Shown here piece after piece: positions 15,949 to 24,610 of a DNA stretch of 64,000 bases. This stretch comes from Neobacillus sp. WH10 (lineage in GTDB: Bacteria > Bacillota > Bacilli > Bacillales > Cytobacillaceae), in contig NZ_CP126110.1 of the NCBI RefSeq assembly GCF_030123405.1, positions 992,001-1,056,000 on the forward strand, in the 5' to 3' direction. The notes under the pieces were generated by a model. The model ran no database searches, was not told the DNA's origin, and saw only the letters and a program-made list of their open reading frames with translations. The translations under genes and the position numbers were made by a program. Within the stretch, counting starts at the first letter, position 1. Each line of letters opens with the position of its first letter.

Positions 15949-16125
15949 AACAGAGTAATCCAACTCTCCAATCCCGAAGGAATAAAATCAGCATAGCTGT
16001 CGATATGAATATCAGCTGCAATGTATAGATTTTAAAAGGCAACGGTTTCAATCTTTAATACTCTTGCTGGAATTATTTCTAAGTCGCGGTCACCTACTAC
16101 CAAATCAATATGGGGAGTTGGTAGT
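15930..16125 (-). pseudogene. HAD-superfamily hydrolase C-terminal remnant with in-frame stop
   Basis: On the minus strand the frame reads 'PTPHIDLVVGDRDLEIIPA' then 'RVLKIETVAF', a TAA, then 'NLYIAADIHIDSYADFIPS'. This is the VGDxxxD motif IV region and following C-terminus of HAD phosphatases. The upstream part is lost after a TGA near 16123. Both the internal stop and the missing N-terminus mark it as dead. Confidence 0.55.
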
Positions 16126-16235
16126 AGGGTTCAGATGATGAACTATGAGGTTTTCGGGTGAATCCTTGTTCTTCTACCGATACAATTTCTTTAAAGTATT
16201 TTGCAAATTGAATTTTCTTAAAGTTAGAATTTGCA

Positions 16236-16706
16236 TTAGAACGGATAGACCAGGTAAGTAAGAACACCAACAATGATTCCTGTTATTATTCCGAAAAAAA
16301 CTTCTGCTGGTTGATGTCCTAGGAGTTCTTTTAGTTTTTTCCTGGACTCTGTCTTTTTTAAATTTGGATTTTTTAAGGTTTCGATAAGGCGATTCCAATC
16401 AGCTAACAATGTATTTAACACTTCGGCATGGTAGCCTGCATGTCTTCGGACTCCAGTGGCATCATGCATAACAATTAGCGAAAAGACCACACAAATGGAA
16501 AACTCATTTGATTGGAGTCCTGATGTTAACCCAATGGCTGTAGTCAAAGAAATAATAGTTGCTGTATGAGAACTAGGCATGCCGCCCGTACTAAACATCA
16601 GATTCCATTTTATTTCTCCTGACGTTATATAATGAATGGGGATTTTTACAAACTGGGCAATAAACATTCCTAAAAGCGCAGCTAAAATTGGATAGGATAA
16701 AAACAT
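16236..16706 (-). CDS. yuiD: Divergent PAP2-family (DUF212) membrane protein, YuiD-like
   Basis: 156 residues from the ATG at 16706, six bases after AGGAGG. The DUF212 signature residues are clear: 'FSTGGMPSSHTATI' (GGMPSSHxA) and 'MHDATGVRRHAGYHAE' (DATGVRR.AG), with several membrane spans. The motifs resemble the PAP2 acid phosphatase active site, suggesting lipid or polyprenyl phosphate chemistry, but no activity is established. Length matches Bacillus YuiD. Confidence 0.85.
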   Translation of the reverse strand: MFLSYPILAALLGMFIAQFVKIPIHYITSGEIKWNLMFSTGGMPSSHTATIISLTTAIGLTSGLQSNEFSICVVFSLIVMHDATGVRRHAGYHAEVLNTLLADWNRLIETLKNPNLKKTESRKKLKELLGHQPAEVFFGIITGIIVGVLTYLVYPF

Positions 16707-16816
16707 CAATGTCCTCCTAATGATTGTTTGTCTTTAGAATATGACATAAATCCCAAAATAATGAAAAATTTTAGACTGGATGAGGAAAAGTCCGTGAATA
16801 GGAGAATTTAGGGAGT

Positions 16817-16901
16817 AAAACTGTCCTCATGAGGTGTTTGACAGAAACAAGATTGAAAAACAAAAACTGTCTTCATAGAGTGTTCATGAGGACAGTTTTT
16901 T
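16817..16901 (-). terminator. Terminator after the S66 peptidase gene, with competing arms
   Basis: AAAAACTGTC-TTCAT (from 16863) pairs with TCATGAGGACAGTTTTT (to 16901), giving a terminator on either strand. A further segment, AAAACTGTCCTCATGA at 16817-16832, is a perfect 16-bp inverted match to 16884-16899 and so competes for the same right arm. The arrangement looks like an attenuator, though it lies downstream of one minus-strand gene and upstream of the next. Confidence 0.6.
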
Positions 16902-16959
16902 CTGCGAGAAGAATCTTTAAAATTATCGTAATGGAAAAAGGCACCATGTAAACTCACAA

Positions 16960-17976
16960 TTATGGCCGGAAAAATTGCAATACTGTTCCTTTTTCTTCTG
17001 CTGCCTCAACCTCTGCATATGCACCATTAATAAAGGTAATTTGCGGTGGAACGTGACCGCAATCAATATCATAAATAATTGGAATGTTGAGTTCATCAGC
17101 AAGGTCTTGATAAACATCCTCAACCGTATAGTTGTCTACTGGTGTATTCGCTGGACTTCGACCAAACATAAGACCTGAGCAATGGACAAACCAGCCAGCT
17201 AGCTTCATTTGCACCAATGACCTTCGCAAATCCGGGGTGGTCAGCTCACAGTTCTCCAAATACCAAATTACAGGTTCTCCATTAATATGCTGTTTTCTAA
17301 AGTTTTGAACATCACCAAACGGTGTGCCAATTAGATGCCTGATAATGTCAATACATCCGCCGAGTAAACGACCTTGTATCTTCACATTACGATTTGATAC
17401 CGTTTTCCATAAGGTTGTTTCAGTTAAATGAAAAACACAAGGTGAAGGGTTATCATGCTGCCACGCTTTCTGATAGTGTTCAGAGGATCGTTGAAGGATC
17501 GATTCCCCTAACTTCGTCGATAATACCGTCTGCCACATGGCTGTTGTTTCGTCTGAAAATTCTCCGCGTAAATCAATTAAGTTAGTCCCGTGAGCTGTGG
17601 AGATTCCTGTTTTCAATGTAATGGCTAAGAGCAAGCCGCTAATATCGGAGTAGCCTAATATCCACTTGTTTCTAATATTTTCATAGTCAATATGTTCAAG
17701 TATCTCGATTAATAACTCACCGCCCCATGGGGGAATGATGATGTCGATTTTACTGTCAGCCATTAGCGTATTAAATTCTGCTGCCCGCTTTATCGCAGGT
17801 GCGGATTTTGCCTTGTTCTGCGTCCAAACAGTTTCGCTGCAGGTAATTCGAAAACCTCTCATTTCTAACTGGTTGCATGCAAGGGTAACCAGATCATGTA
17901 ATTCAGCAGATACCCCTGATGAAGGTGCTGTTACACCTATCGTCGCTCCCTTTTTTAATTGCGGATATGTAATCAT
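16960..17976 (-). CDS. S66-family peptidase (LD-carboxypeptidase / MccF-like)
   Basis: 338 residues. 'KKGATIGVTAPSSG' at the start, 'IIPPWGGELLIEILEHIDYE' and the nucleophile motif 'GYSDIS' near residue 109 define S66. The Glu and His that complete the triad lie in the C-terminal half ('IWYLENCELT' and 'CGHVPP'). Family members trim L,D-peptide bonds of murein tetrapeptides (LdcA) or inactivate microcin C (MccF). The WGG/ILEHID pattern leans to the MccF subgroup. Cytoplasmic, single gene. Confidence 0.87.
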   Translation of the reverse strand: MITYPQLKKGATIGVTAPSSGVSAELHDLVTLACNQLEMRGFRITCSETVWTQNKAKSAPAIKRAAEFNTLMADSKIDIIIPPWGGELLIEILEHIDYENIRNKWILGYSDISGLLLAITLKTGISTAHGTNLIDLRGEFSDETTAMWQTVLSTKLGESILQRSSEHYQKAWQHDNPSPCVFHLTETTLWKTVSNRNVKIQGRLLGGCIDIIRHLIGTPFGDVQNFRKQHINGEPVIWYLENCELTTPDLRRSLVQMKLAGWFVHCSGLMFGRSPANTPVDNYTVEDVYQDLADELNIPIIYDIDCGHVPPQITFINGAYAEVEAAEEKGTVLQFFRP

Positions 17977-18158
17977 AGAAATCCACCCTCACTTTTAGAT
18001 GATTTTACCAAAAAGGATTTAGATTAACCACATTTATTTGTGTGGGAATAAGCACTTTGCCCTCATAATAAAAAAAGAGTTAGAAATATTTTGATAATAT
18101 CACTTGGAATTTGTTAAAATGAGAACAAATGTTTCAGATGGAAATGAGGGATGTTAAC

Positions 18159-18626
18159 ATGCAACTCTATTTTTACAATGAAGGATTCAGAAATACGATA
18201 GAACAATATTTATTAACTGAAGAACAGCTTCGTTTTACTGGCACACCAGTTGATAGTATAAAACTATCATGTGAAGATTCGGATCGACATCCAATCTTAG
18301 CTATGGAGGAAGATAGGCTGGTAACCTTTTTCGTTCTCCATAAAAATGAAGGAGTAAAGCCATATTCAGATAATCAACATGCCATTTTGCTTAGGGCCTT
18401 TTCAACAGATTCTCGACATCAAGGTAAAGGATACGCGTACTCTTCACTAACAACATTGCCTGATTTTGTGAGAGAGCATTTTAGAGAAACGAATGAAATT
18501 GTTCTAGCTGTTAACCTTCAAAATGAAGCGGCACAACGCTTATATAAGAAATGTGGATATATTGATGAGGGTCAACGAAGAATGGGGAAAAAAGGTGAGC
18601 TGATCATCATGAGTTACTATTTATAG
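18159..18626 (+). CDS. GNAT-family N-acetyltransferase
   Basis: 155 residues from the ATG at 18159 with GAGGG upstream; in-frame ATGs upstream of it lack this. The GNAT acetyl-CoA loop is 'STDSRHQGKGYAYSSL' (RxxGxG/A) and the C-terminal 'NLQNEAAQRLYKKCGYID' motif B/C is typical. Substrate unknown. Confidence 0.86.
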   Translation: MQLYFYNEGFRNTIEQYLLTEEQLRFTGTPVDSIKLSCEDSDRHPILAMEEDRLVTFFVLHKNEGVKPYSDNQHAILLRAFSTDSRHQGKGYAYSSLTTLPDFVREHFRETNEIVLAVNLQNEAAQRLYKKCGYIDEGQRRMGKKGELIIMSYYL

Positions 18627-18724
18627 GAAACAGTAAAAATGGTAGCTAGAATCATAAGAAATAAATGAATCTCCTGCATTTGATGAAAAATAAGAGATCC
18701 CATGCTTAATTCTAGAGTTTGTAG

Positions 18725-18799
18725 AAACCCCTCCGATTCATATAATCAAAGGGGCTTCGTTTTTTCTTTAGAACCTTGCTACTATCGTTGGCAAGGTTC
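18725..18799 (+). terminator. Two consecutive terminator hairpins
   Basis: CCCCT near 18728 with AGGGG near 18750 followed by a T-run, then GAACCTTGC (18771-18779) with GCAAGGTTC (18791-18799). The second belongs to the AACCTTGC family also seen after yvgN and after the gene ending at 50703. They end transcription from the GNAT gene. Confidence 0.65.
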
Positions 18800-19492
18800 A
18801 TATTCCTTTAATCGTCCACATATTGAGGGCTAAGAAGTTGACGAGTTTTTCAAGCTAACTTGAAAAACCATTTGCACTTTAATGCATATACATATCGCGA
18901 TATCAAACCAGGCAAAAATCAAATACTTCAATACAAGTACTGGCTCCGCCTACGCCAAATACCATGATAGCCACGCTTGCTATCCCCGCTACAATTACTA
19001 TAACTCCCGAATATTAATAAAATATGAATTAGGTATTACTTATTGGTTAATATTTAAAGAACTATTTTTTTGTTTTCGAACTAATAGCTTTTTTAGCCTC
19101 CTAGTACTTCGGCCAATTTTAGTTGTGCTCCTCTCGATCATCACTATCATATTGTTTAGGTATATGACCAAATGGGGGCATGAAGAAGAAACAAGTTACG
19201 GTTTAACTATCACAAGGCCCCTTGGTTCCCACGAAAGGTGCTTTGTTTCGTTAAGTTGTGAAACCTATACTTTTCTATTTGAAAGTTTAGGGTATAATGA
19301 TGAAGAAATATCTAGGATGCATCTAGCATTGCTATTGATTACCGATTTTTTCAAGTGAATGTTGTAAAGGTCGTAAAATAGGTAGTAAGTGTTTGAAAAT
19401 ATGTAGTAAGCAGCAAAAAATAAGTAGTAAATATTTAGCGAAAACAAGATTTTATCTTTTAAAATTCATTTAATCAAAAGGAGAGAACAATC
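18800..19492. other. Long spacer without a convincing gene
   Basis: A plus-strand open frame of 158 codons (18882-19358) lacks a ribosome binding site and its first half reads as non-coding; its last 60 codons look more protein-like and could be a fragment. A short hydrophobic frame exists on the minus strand near 18900-19010. Just before deoD, three copies of a roughly 24-bp unit containing GTAGTAA occur at 19380-19435. Confidence 0.4.
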
Positions 19493-20212
19493 ATGAGTAC
19501 AAATGAATTAAAAGAAACACCTCATATCAAACCAAATGGTGTAGAAATTGCTGAAACGATTCTTTTACCAGGGGATCCATTACGGGCAAAATTTATCGCA
19601 GATACTTATTTGGAAGATGTGGTCCAGTTTAATGATGTTCGTAATATGTATGGTTATACGGGTACATACAAAGGTAAAAGAATTTCCGTTATGGGAACGG
19701 GGATGGGTACACCGAGCATGAGTCTCTATTCATGGGAACTCATTCATGTATTTGGTGTGAAAAATTTAATTCGGATTGGATCATGTGGAGCCATTCAAGA
19801 TCAATTGAACTTGTATGATATCGTTTTTGCCATGGGGGCATCAACTGATTCCAACTATGTACAGCAATACAATCTTCCAGGGCAGTATTCAACTATTGCT
19901 TCCTTTTCACTATTAGAGAAAGCTAAGAAAGTGGCCGATGAGAAAGGCCTTCCTGTTCACGTAGGAAATGTTCTTTCGAGTGATTTCTTTTATAATGCCG
20001 ATCAAACAGCATTGGAGAGATGGAGTAAGATGGGCATTTTATGTGCTGAAATGGAAACGGCCGGACTTTATATGAATGCTGCCCACGCTGGAGTGAATGC
20101 ATTGACTATATTAACCGTAAGTGACCATATTTTTAGACAAGAAAAAACAACAACGGAAGAAAGACAAACCGCATTTACGAATATGATGGAAATTGCTTTG
20201 GAGCTTGCTTAG
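19493..20212 (+). CDS. deoD: Purine-nucleoside phosphorylase, DeoD type
   Basis: 239 residues, the usual length of hexameric PNPs. Markers are 'ILLPGDPLRAKFIADTYLED' (phosphate-binding Gly-Asp and Arg), 'VMGTGMGTPSMSLYSWELI', 'LIRIGSCGAIQ', 'CAEMETAGLY' (ribose-binding Glu-Met-Glu) and 'TVSDHIF' with the catalytic Asp. It splits purine (deoxy)ribonucleosides into base and sugar-1-phosphate for salvage in the cytosol. AAGGAGAG ribosome binding site. Monocistronic here. Confidence 0.95.
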   Translation: MSTNELKETPHIKPNGVEIAETILLPGDPLRAKFIADTYLEDVVQFNDVRNMYGYTGTYKGKRISVMGTGMGTPSMSLYSWELIHVFGVKNLIRIGSCGAIQDQLNLYDIVFAMGASTDSNYVQQYNLPGQYSTIASFSLLEKAKKVADEKGLPVHVGNVLSSDFFYNADQTALERWSKMGILCAEMETAGLYMNAAHAGVNALTILTVSDHIFRQEKTTTEERQTAFTNMMEIALELA

Positions 20213-20289
20213 GAAGTTCACATTTTTTTAGGGAATCATGGCAACGGTAGCAATGAGGAGAGGAAATGCAGCAGTTGGATTCATATAGC

Positions 20290-20401
20290 ATGAATAAAGC
20301 CAAAGCACAGGACGTTATGAAAAAAAGCTGTTCCAGTTTCATTATTATTTTTTGTTTTGTGTTTAGTGATACAAACACTTAGCGTTCTTTTTCTTGGCTG
20401 A
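20290..20401 (+). pseudogene. Frameshifted N-terminal remnant of a TetL-like MFS transporter
   Basis: From ATG 20290 the frame reads 'MNKAKAQDVMKK'; reading one base further on after the seven-A run at 20320-20326 gives 'AVPVSLLFFVLCLVI'. Together they match the N-terminus of the intact MFS protein encoded at 34175-35563 (KKAVPITLLLFLLCLII). One extra A explains the shift. Everything after the first membrane span is missing. Confidence 0.6.
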
Positions 20402-20413
20402 TAGGAAACTGGT

Positions 20414-20452
20414 GTCAGACTCCCATTACGGTGGTGGGAGTCTGACCTTTTT
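20414..20452. terminator. Bidirectional terminator, GTGTCAGAC family
   Basis: GTCAGACTCCCA (20414-20425) and TGGGAGTCTGAC (20435-20446) form a perfect 12-bp stem followed by T7. It lies at the 3' end of the minus-strand MocR gene and downstream of deoD. Its TGTCAG core resembles the palindrome at 59714-59756. Confidence 0.75.
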
Positions 20453-21909
20453 TATTTCTTTAGGTTTTCACTCTTTATGATGATGGATAATCTTCGTAGA
20501 CCATCTTCTAAATCTGAAAGGGAGGCATAGGAGTAGGAAATCCGTAAATATTGGTCTGCCTGATGATCATAGATGTTACCGGGATTTAGCAATAAGCCTT
20601 CTGCAATGGCGCTTTCAAAAAGTTTTCTTATTGAGATGGATGGTAACAAACGTAACCATATATAAAATCCACCTCTTGGCTTTTCCCATGTAGCAAGATC
20701 AGAAAAATACTTATTCAATAGATCCAATGTAAAATCTCTTCTTATTTTAAGCTGTTTTCTGATTTCGTTAAGATGCTGCTCATAAAGGCCGCTGGAAAAC
20801 CATTCAACTGCGGTCCACTGTGACAGAGAACTGGAACCATAATCGGTTTGCATTTTTATATCTGCAAGGTGCTCCACCACTGGTTCCGGCCCAACGATCC
20901 AACCAATTCGAAGCCCCGGGCTTAACGTTTTCGATAGACTTCCCATATAGAGGACAAGTCCATTTTTGTCAAAAGCCTTAAGCGGTTTTGGTGGCTTTTC
21001 ATCGAACCATAATTCGCGGTAAACATCATCCTCAATTAAAGGGAGCTGTTCTTGCTGACAGATGGTTAACAATTGAGTCCGTCTTTCAACAGTCATTAAC
21101 GTTCCAGTAGGATTGTGAAAAGATGGAATGGTATAGAGTAACGATGCTCGATGTTGTTTTTTAACTTGAGGAATAAGATTTGCTTTAATTCCCTCGTTAT
21201 CTAACGGGATGCCAACTAATCGCATGCCTGCTGACTGGAAGACATGTAAGGAATGAAGATACGATTGCTTTTCTTTTAATACAATAGAACCTTGATGTAA
21301 TAAACCAACACTAATAAGCTGAAGGGCTTGCAAGGCACCTGAAACAATTAAAATGGATGAGGGTGAAACTTGTATTCCGCTTGTTTTTAAATAGTTTGCT
21401 ATTTGCTCTCTGAGTGGTAACAATCCCTTTGGTTCTTCATAGCCATAAGAGATTTCTCTCGTAGACAATTTTTTGAAAATTTGTTTCATTGTTTCACTGG
21501 GCATAAGCTGTGGCGATAATTCTCCGGTTCCTAAACGGATGATGTTAGGGATAAATTCAGCATGATTAATTTCTTGAATGGTTGGCAAGTTTGGCTTGTG
21601 AATGCTAGAATCTACGTAAGAGCTCCAATCCGGGGGCGGAGTTGTGGCTAAAATGTTCCATGTATTGTTCACCACTCTTGTTCCACTGCCGCTTTTTCCT
21701 TCAATAAGTCCTTCCGCAGTTAATTCATCAAAAGCAGTGACAATCGTACTTCGATTTACTTCAAAAGCTTTTGCTAATGTCCGTTGAGGTGGGAGTTTAT
21801 ATCCAATTGTCCACTCACCATTCACTATTTTTTCTTTCAAAAAATCAGTAATTTGTTTATGTAATGGGACAGATGAAGACTTATTTGGCATCCAATCGCT
21901 TGAAAACAT
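20452..21909 (-). CDS. MocR-type GntR regulator with aminotransferase domain
   Basis: 485 residues. Residues 1-75 are a GntR winged helix ('QITDFLKEKIVNGEWTIGYK', 'RSTIVTAFDELTAEGLIEG'). Residues about 110-480 are a class-I aminotransferase fold with the PLP-lysine region 'MGSLSKTLSPGLRIGW' and 'SFHNPTGTLMT' motif. Such regulators sense PLP and amino-compound ligands. It is divergent from a LysE exporter with an operator between, so it probably controls that exporter and itself. Confidence 0.9.
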   Translation of the reverse strand: MFSSDWMPNKSSSVPLHKQITDFLKEKIVNGEWTIGYKLPPQRTLAKAFEVNRSTIVTAFDELTAEGLIEGKSGSGTRVVNNTWNILATTPPPDWSSYVDSSIHKPNLPTIQEINHAEFIPNIIRLGTGELSPQLMPSETMKQIFKKLSTREISYGYEEPKGLLPLREQIANYLKTSGIQVSPSSILIVSGALQALQLISVGLLHQGSIVLKEKQSYLHSLHVFQSAGMRLVGIPLDNEGIKANLIPQVKKQHRASLLYTIPSFHNPTGTLMTVERRTQLLTICQQEQLPLIEDDVYRELWFDEKPPKPLKAFDKNGLVLYMGSLSKTLSPGLRIGWIVGPEPVVEHLADIKMQTDYGSSSLSQWTAVEWFSSGLYEQHLNEIRKQLKIRRDFTLDLLNKYFSDLATWEKPRGGFYIWLRLLPSISIRKLFESAIAEGLLLNPGNIYDHQADQYLRISYSYASLSDLEDGLRRLSIIIKSENLKK

Positions 21910-21943
21910 TAAATGATTCTCCTTTTTATTCTCTATTATATTA

Positions 21944-21976
21944 TTTGGTTGGTTTGAAATCCATCCAAATGGTTGG
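21944..21976. promoter_or_regulatory. Probable MocR operator
   Basis: TTTGGTTGG (21944-21952) and CCATCCAAA (21961-21969) are inverted with one mismatch; TGGTTGG (21970-21976) repeats the half-site directly. Mixed inverted and direct half-sites between divergent promoters are typical for MocR regulators such as PdxR and GabR. Confidence 0.55.
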
Positions 21977-22045
21977 AGACATTCCTAACGCTCCAAATTA
22001 AAATAAGGTTAGTTTCATAGATTGCAATGAAAGGGAGAACTGTCG

Positions 22046-22657
22046 ATGTGGGCCTCATTTATTCATGGATGTATTCTTGCACTTGGACTCATTCTTCCTC
22101 TTGGAGTTCAAAATGTTTTTGTTTTTAATCAAGGCGCAATACACCCACGTTTTATTAAAGTGTTACCTGTTGTGATTACAGCTTCTTTGTGTGATACCCT
22201 TTTGATATTGGTGGCAGTTTTAGGGGTTTCATTTATCATTCTTGGTTCATTTTGGATTAAAATGATTCTGATCGTGGGAGGGTGCATCTTTTTAATCTAT
22301 ATGGGATGGACCTCATGGAATAGTAAACCAAATAAGGACAAAGAAGACGTACCGAAGAAATTTTCTTTAAAGAAACAAGTGTTGTTTGCGGCATCTGTTT
22401 CCTTATTGAATCCTCATGCGATAATGGACACTGTAGGTGTAATTGGAACAAGTTCGTTAAGATACCAAGGAGAAGAAAAAGTTATATTTGCAGCTTCATG
22501 TATTTTGGTTTCGTGGTTATGGTTTTTAGGTCTTGCCCTAATAGGACGAATAAGTGGAAAACTGGATCGATCCGGAAGATTCATGTTGGTCCTGAATAAA
22601 CTATCAGCCCTAGTGATGTGGGGGGCAGCCATTTATCTAATCTTTTCTTTATTTTAA
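22046..22657 (+). CDS. LysE/RhtB-family amino acid exporter
   Basis: 203 residues with six hydrophobic segments. 'GLILPLGVQNVFVFNQGAIH' (the LysE GPxxxxxxxxG-like start) and 'LLNPHAIMDTVGVIG' (the NPxA motif) identify the LysE family closest to ArgO/LysE exporters of basic amino acids. AAAGGGAGAA ribosome binding site. Divergent from the MocR regulator that probably controls it. Confidence 0.88.
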   Translation: MWASFIHGCILALGLILPLGVQNVFVFNQGAIHPRFIKVLPVVITASLCDTLLILVAVLGVSFIILGSFWIKMILIVGGCIFLIYMGWTSWNSKPNKDKEDVPKKFSLKKQVLFAASVSLLNPHAIMDTVGVIGTSSLRYQGEEKVIFAASCILVSWLWFLGLALIGRISGKLDRSGRFMLVLNKLSALVMWGAAIYLIFSLF

Positions 22658-22922
22658 AATTAGAGCTATTATTGGAATCCTTCTTCATTTGTACCTCTCT
22701 ATATTTTCTTAGCTTCAAAACTATTATTTAATATGAAATTCAAGCTTATTATGCAGGAAAAACAAGATTGAAAGAGTATTGTTAATAAAATAGTTTCTAA
22801 CTGCAGTTGGATTTACCTGATCATTCAAATTGATGAATATTTTATTAACTAAAGGATATAATTAAGCCATCATCTCTAAGCAAACATGGAGTTCATTTTT
22901 TAAAAGAATAGGAGAGATTCGA

Positions 22923-23348
22923 ATGAGCTATCAGCAAAAAACAAAAGAAACGAATAACAGTGTCGTGGAGTTTATTGAGAGTGTCGATAACCAGAAAAAA
23001 CGTGAGGATGCCTATAAACTAGTAGATATTTTTACGGATACAACAGGATATGAAGCAAAGATGTGGGGGCCAAGTATTATTGGATTTGGCTCTTATCATT
23101 ATAAATATGAATCAGGTCATGAAGGAGATGCCCCTTTAGTCGGTTTTTCACCTCGAAAGGCTAAAATTAGTTTGTATTTTGCTCCAGGTGATTCAAAACG
23201 TGAGGAACTGCTTAAGGAATTTGGAAAACATACAACTGGTAAAGGGTGTGTGTATATCAATAAGGTAGCAGACATTGATATTTCTGTATTACAAGAGCTT
23301 ATTAAGCAATCTGTCCAATTTTTGCAGGCAACCTATCCGAATTCCTAA
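22923..23348 (+). CDS. DUF1801-family protein
   Basis: 141 residues, single-domain. 'EAKMWGPSIIGFGSYHYKYESG' and 'SLYFAPG', with C-terminal 'LIKQSVQFL', match DUF1801 (YdhG-like). The fold resembles frataxin-like or iron-binding proteins in some members, but no function is settled. AGGAGAG ribosome binding site, single gene with its own terminator. Confidence 0.85.
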   Translation: MSYQQKTKETNNSVVEFIESVDNQKKREDAYKLVDIFTDTTGYEAKMWGPSIIGFGSYHYKYESGHEGDAPLVGFSPRKAKISLYFAPGDSKREELLKEFGKHTTGKGCVYINKVADIDISVLQELIKQSVQFLQATYPNS

Positions 23349-23366
23349 AGCAAGGAAGTTTAGGGT

Positions 23367-23400
23367 GGCGGACAGTGCCGTCACTATTCGCCTTTTTTGT
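23367..23400 (+). terminator. Terminator, diverged GGCGAACAG family member
   Basis: GGCGGACAGTG (23367-23377) pairs with CACTATTCGCC (23382-23392) using two G-U pairs, followed by a T-run. Confidence 0.7.
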
Positions 23401-23432
23401 TACCGAGAAAAGTTTTGTGGGAGTGGGGATTA

Positions 23433-23654
23433 ATGGAGATTAATTTGAATGAATATATTATTAAAAGGATTGAAGAACTCACTGAAATTAAGTCAGTTTC
23501 GGTTAATTCTTTAAAAAGTGTTACGAAGAACAAAGCAAAACTAACTGTGGAAGAGGAAAAGGAGATTTTAGAGGAAAAAATGAACTATTATCTTGCAGCG
23601 GGTGCATTGGCAGAGATGGAAGAGCTAAAGAGAGTGTTAAATTTTTTAATATGA
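23433..23654 (+). CDS. Small hypothetical helical protein, first gene of a VanZ operon
   Basis: 73 residues from the ATG at 23433, chosen for GGGGATT just upstream. Predominantly charged and helical ('KLTVEEEKEILEEKMNYYL', 'AEMEELKRVLNFLI'). The stop overlaps the VanZ start (ATGA), so the two are coupled. No family recognised. Confidence 0.6.
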   Translation: MEINLNEYIIKRIEELTEIKSVSVNSLKSVTKNKAKLTVEEEKEILEEKMNYYLAAGALAEMEELKRVLNFLI

Positions 23655-24253
23655 AAAACAACTCTCCCTGGTTGTCAATAGGTTTATCCCAGCTTCTGTT
23701 TGTTGTTTTATTGCCGGTATGGCTACGGCTTTTATCGTATCTTCATCCTGTTGTTCTGGTCGTTGTTTGGATGTGTCTGACAATAGTAGTGTTTTTCTTG
23801 GTCTACTATGTACGTAAAGAAACGATACATATCTCTAAAAATATTATTAAAAGTGTCATCAGTATATATAGTTTAGGATTATTGGTTTTACTGTTTTTCC
23901 GTCCTGCAAACCAAGATTACAGTCAAGTTAACTTTGTACCATTTAAAACCATCGTTGGCTTCCTTTCAGGAAATGGGGATTTTCTTATCGCTTTTTATAA
24001 TTTAACAGCGAATGTATTGCTTTTCGTTCCGTATGGTGTGGTGACCTTTATGTTATATAAAAGCCCATCGAGACGTCAGTTATTTTTAATACCCGCCGGT
24101 GTCATTTTTCTAATTGAAACTATTCAGCACCTTACTAAACGCGGCAGTATGGATATCGATGATTTTATCTTAAATTTGCTAGGGGTCTGGATTGGGTATG
24201 CTCTGTATCCAGTGATTCAAAAAGTCGTGAAAGTGAAAGGTTCTCGAACCTGA
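23651..24253 (+). CDS. VanZ-family membrane protein
   Basis: 200 residues with about five hydrophobic segments. 'NFVPFKTIVGF', 'YNLTANVLLFVPYGVV' and 'IETIQHLTKRGSMDIDDFILN' are the VanZ signature (NxxxFxPxG, then QxxxxRxxDxDDxxxN). VanZ was first seen in teicoplanin resistance clusters, but most homologues have no proven role. Coupled to the small upstream gene and followed by a lipoprotein. Confidence 0.88.
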   Translation: MKNNSPWLSIGLSQLLFVVLLPVWLRLLSYLHPVVLVVVWMCLTIVVFFLVYYVRKETIHISKNIIKSVISIYSLGLLVLLFFRPANQDYSQVNFVPFKTIVGFLSGNGDFLIAFYNLTANVLLFVPYGVVTFMLYKSPSRRQLFLIPAGVIFLIETIQHLTKRGSMDIDDFILNLLGVWIGYALYPVIQKVVKVKGSRT

Positions 24254-24283
24254 TTATTTCCTGTGCCTAGGGGGAAGTCTCTT

Positions 24284-24586
24284 ATGAAAAAACAATTATT
24301 TTTGCTGCTATTCGTATGTATTTTATTAGCGGGGTGTAGTGGTAAGGAAGAGGCAATAAAAGGGGAGATTGATTTAAAGGGGATTATTACTGAGATCGAT
24401 CAAGCGGGAAATCGAATTTTAATGGAAGAAAAAAACAAAGGGCTTATTTGGGTCAGTTTACCTGAAAGTGGAAATATCCATAATTATGCAACAGGACAGG
24501 AGATCGTTGTCTGGGTAGATGGTGAAATAAAAGAATCGTGGCCTGCTAAAGCCAAAGCGCTGAATATTGAACAGACACAAAAATAA
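24284..24586 (+). CDS. Lipoprotein, DUF3221-like
   Basis: 100 residues from the ATG at 24284 after GGGGGAAG; an in-frame ATG at 24263 is less likely. A lipobox 'ILLAGC' follows a short hydrophobic stretch, so it is lipid-anchored outside the membrane. The mature part is a small beta-rich domain like DUF3221 ('ITEIDQAGNRILMEEK', 'GQEIVVWVDGEIKESWP'). Probably in the operon with VanZ. Confidence 0.75.
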   Translation: MKKQLFLLLFVCILLAGCSGKEEAIKGEIDLKGIITEIDQAGNRILMEEKNKGLIWVSLPESGNIHNYATGQEIVVWVDGEIKESWPAKAKALNIEQTQK

Positions 24587-24610
24587 AAGTTAATGAAGGG
24601 GAAAAGTAGG

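Noticed and set aside
18882..19358. 158-codon open frame as a real gene
   Set aside because: No ribosome binding site, and the first half is compositionally non-coding; only the end looks protein-like. Kept as spacer.
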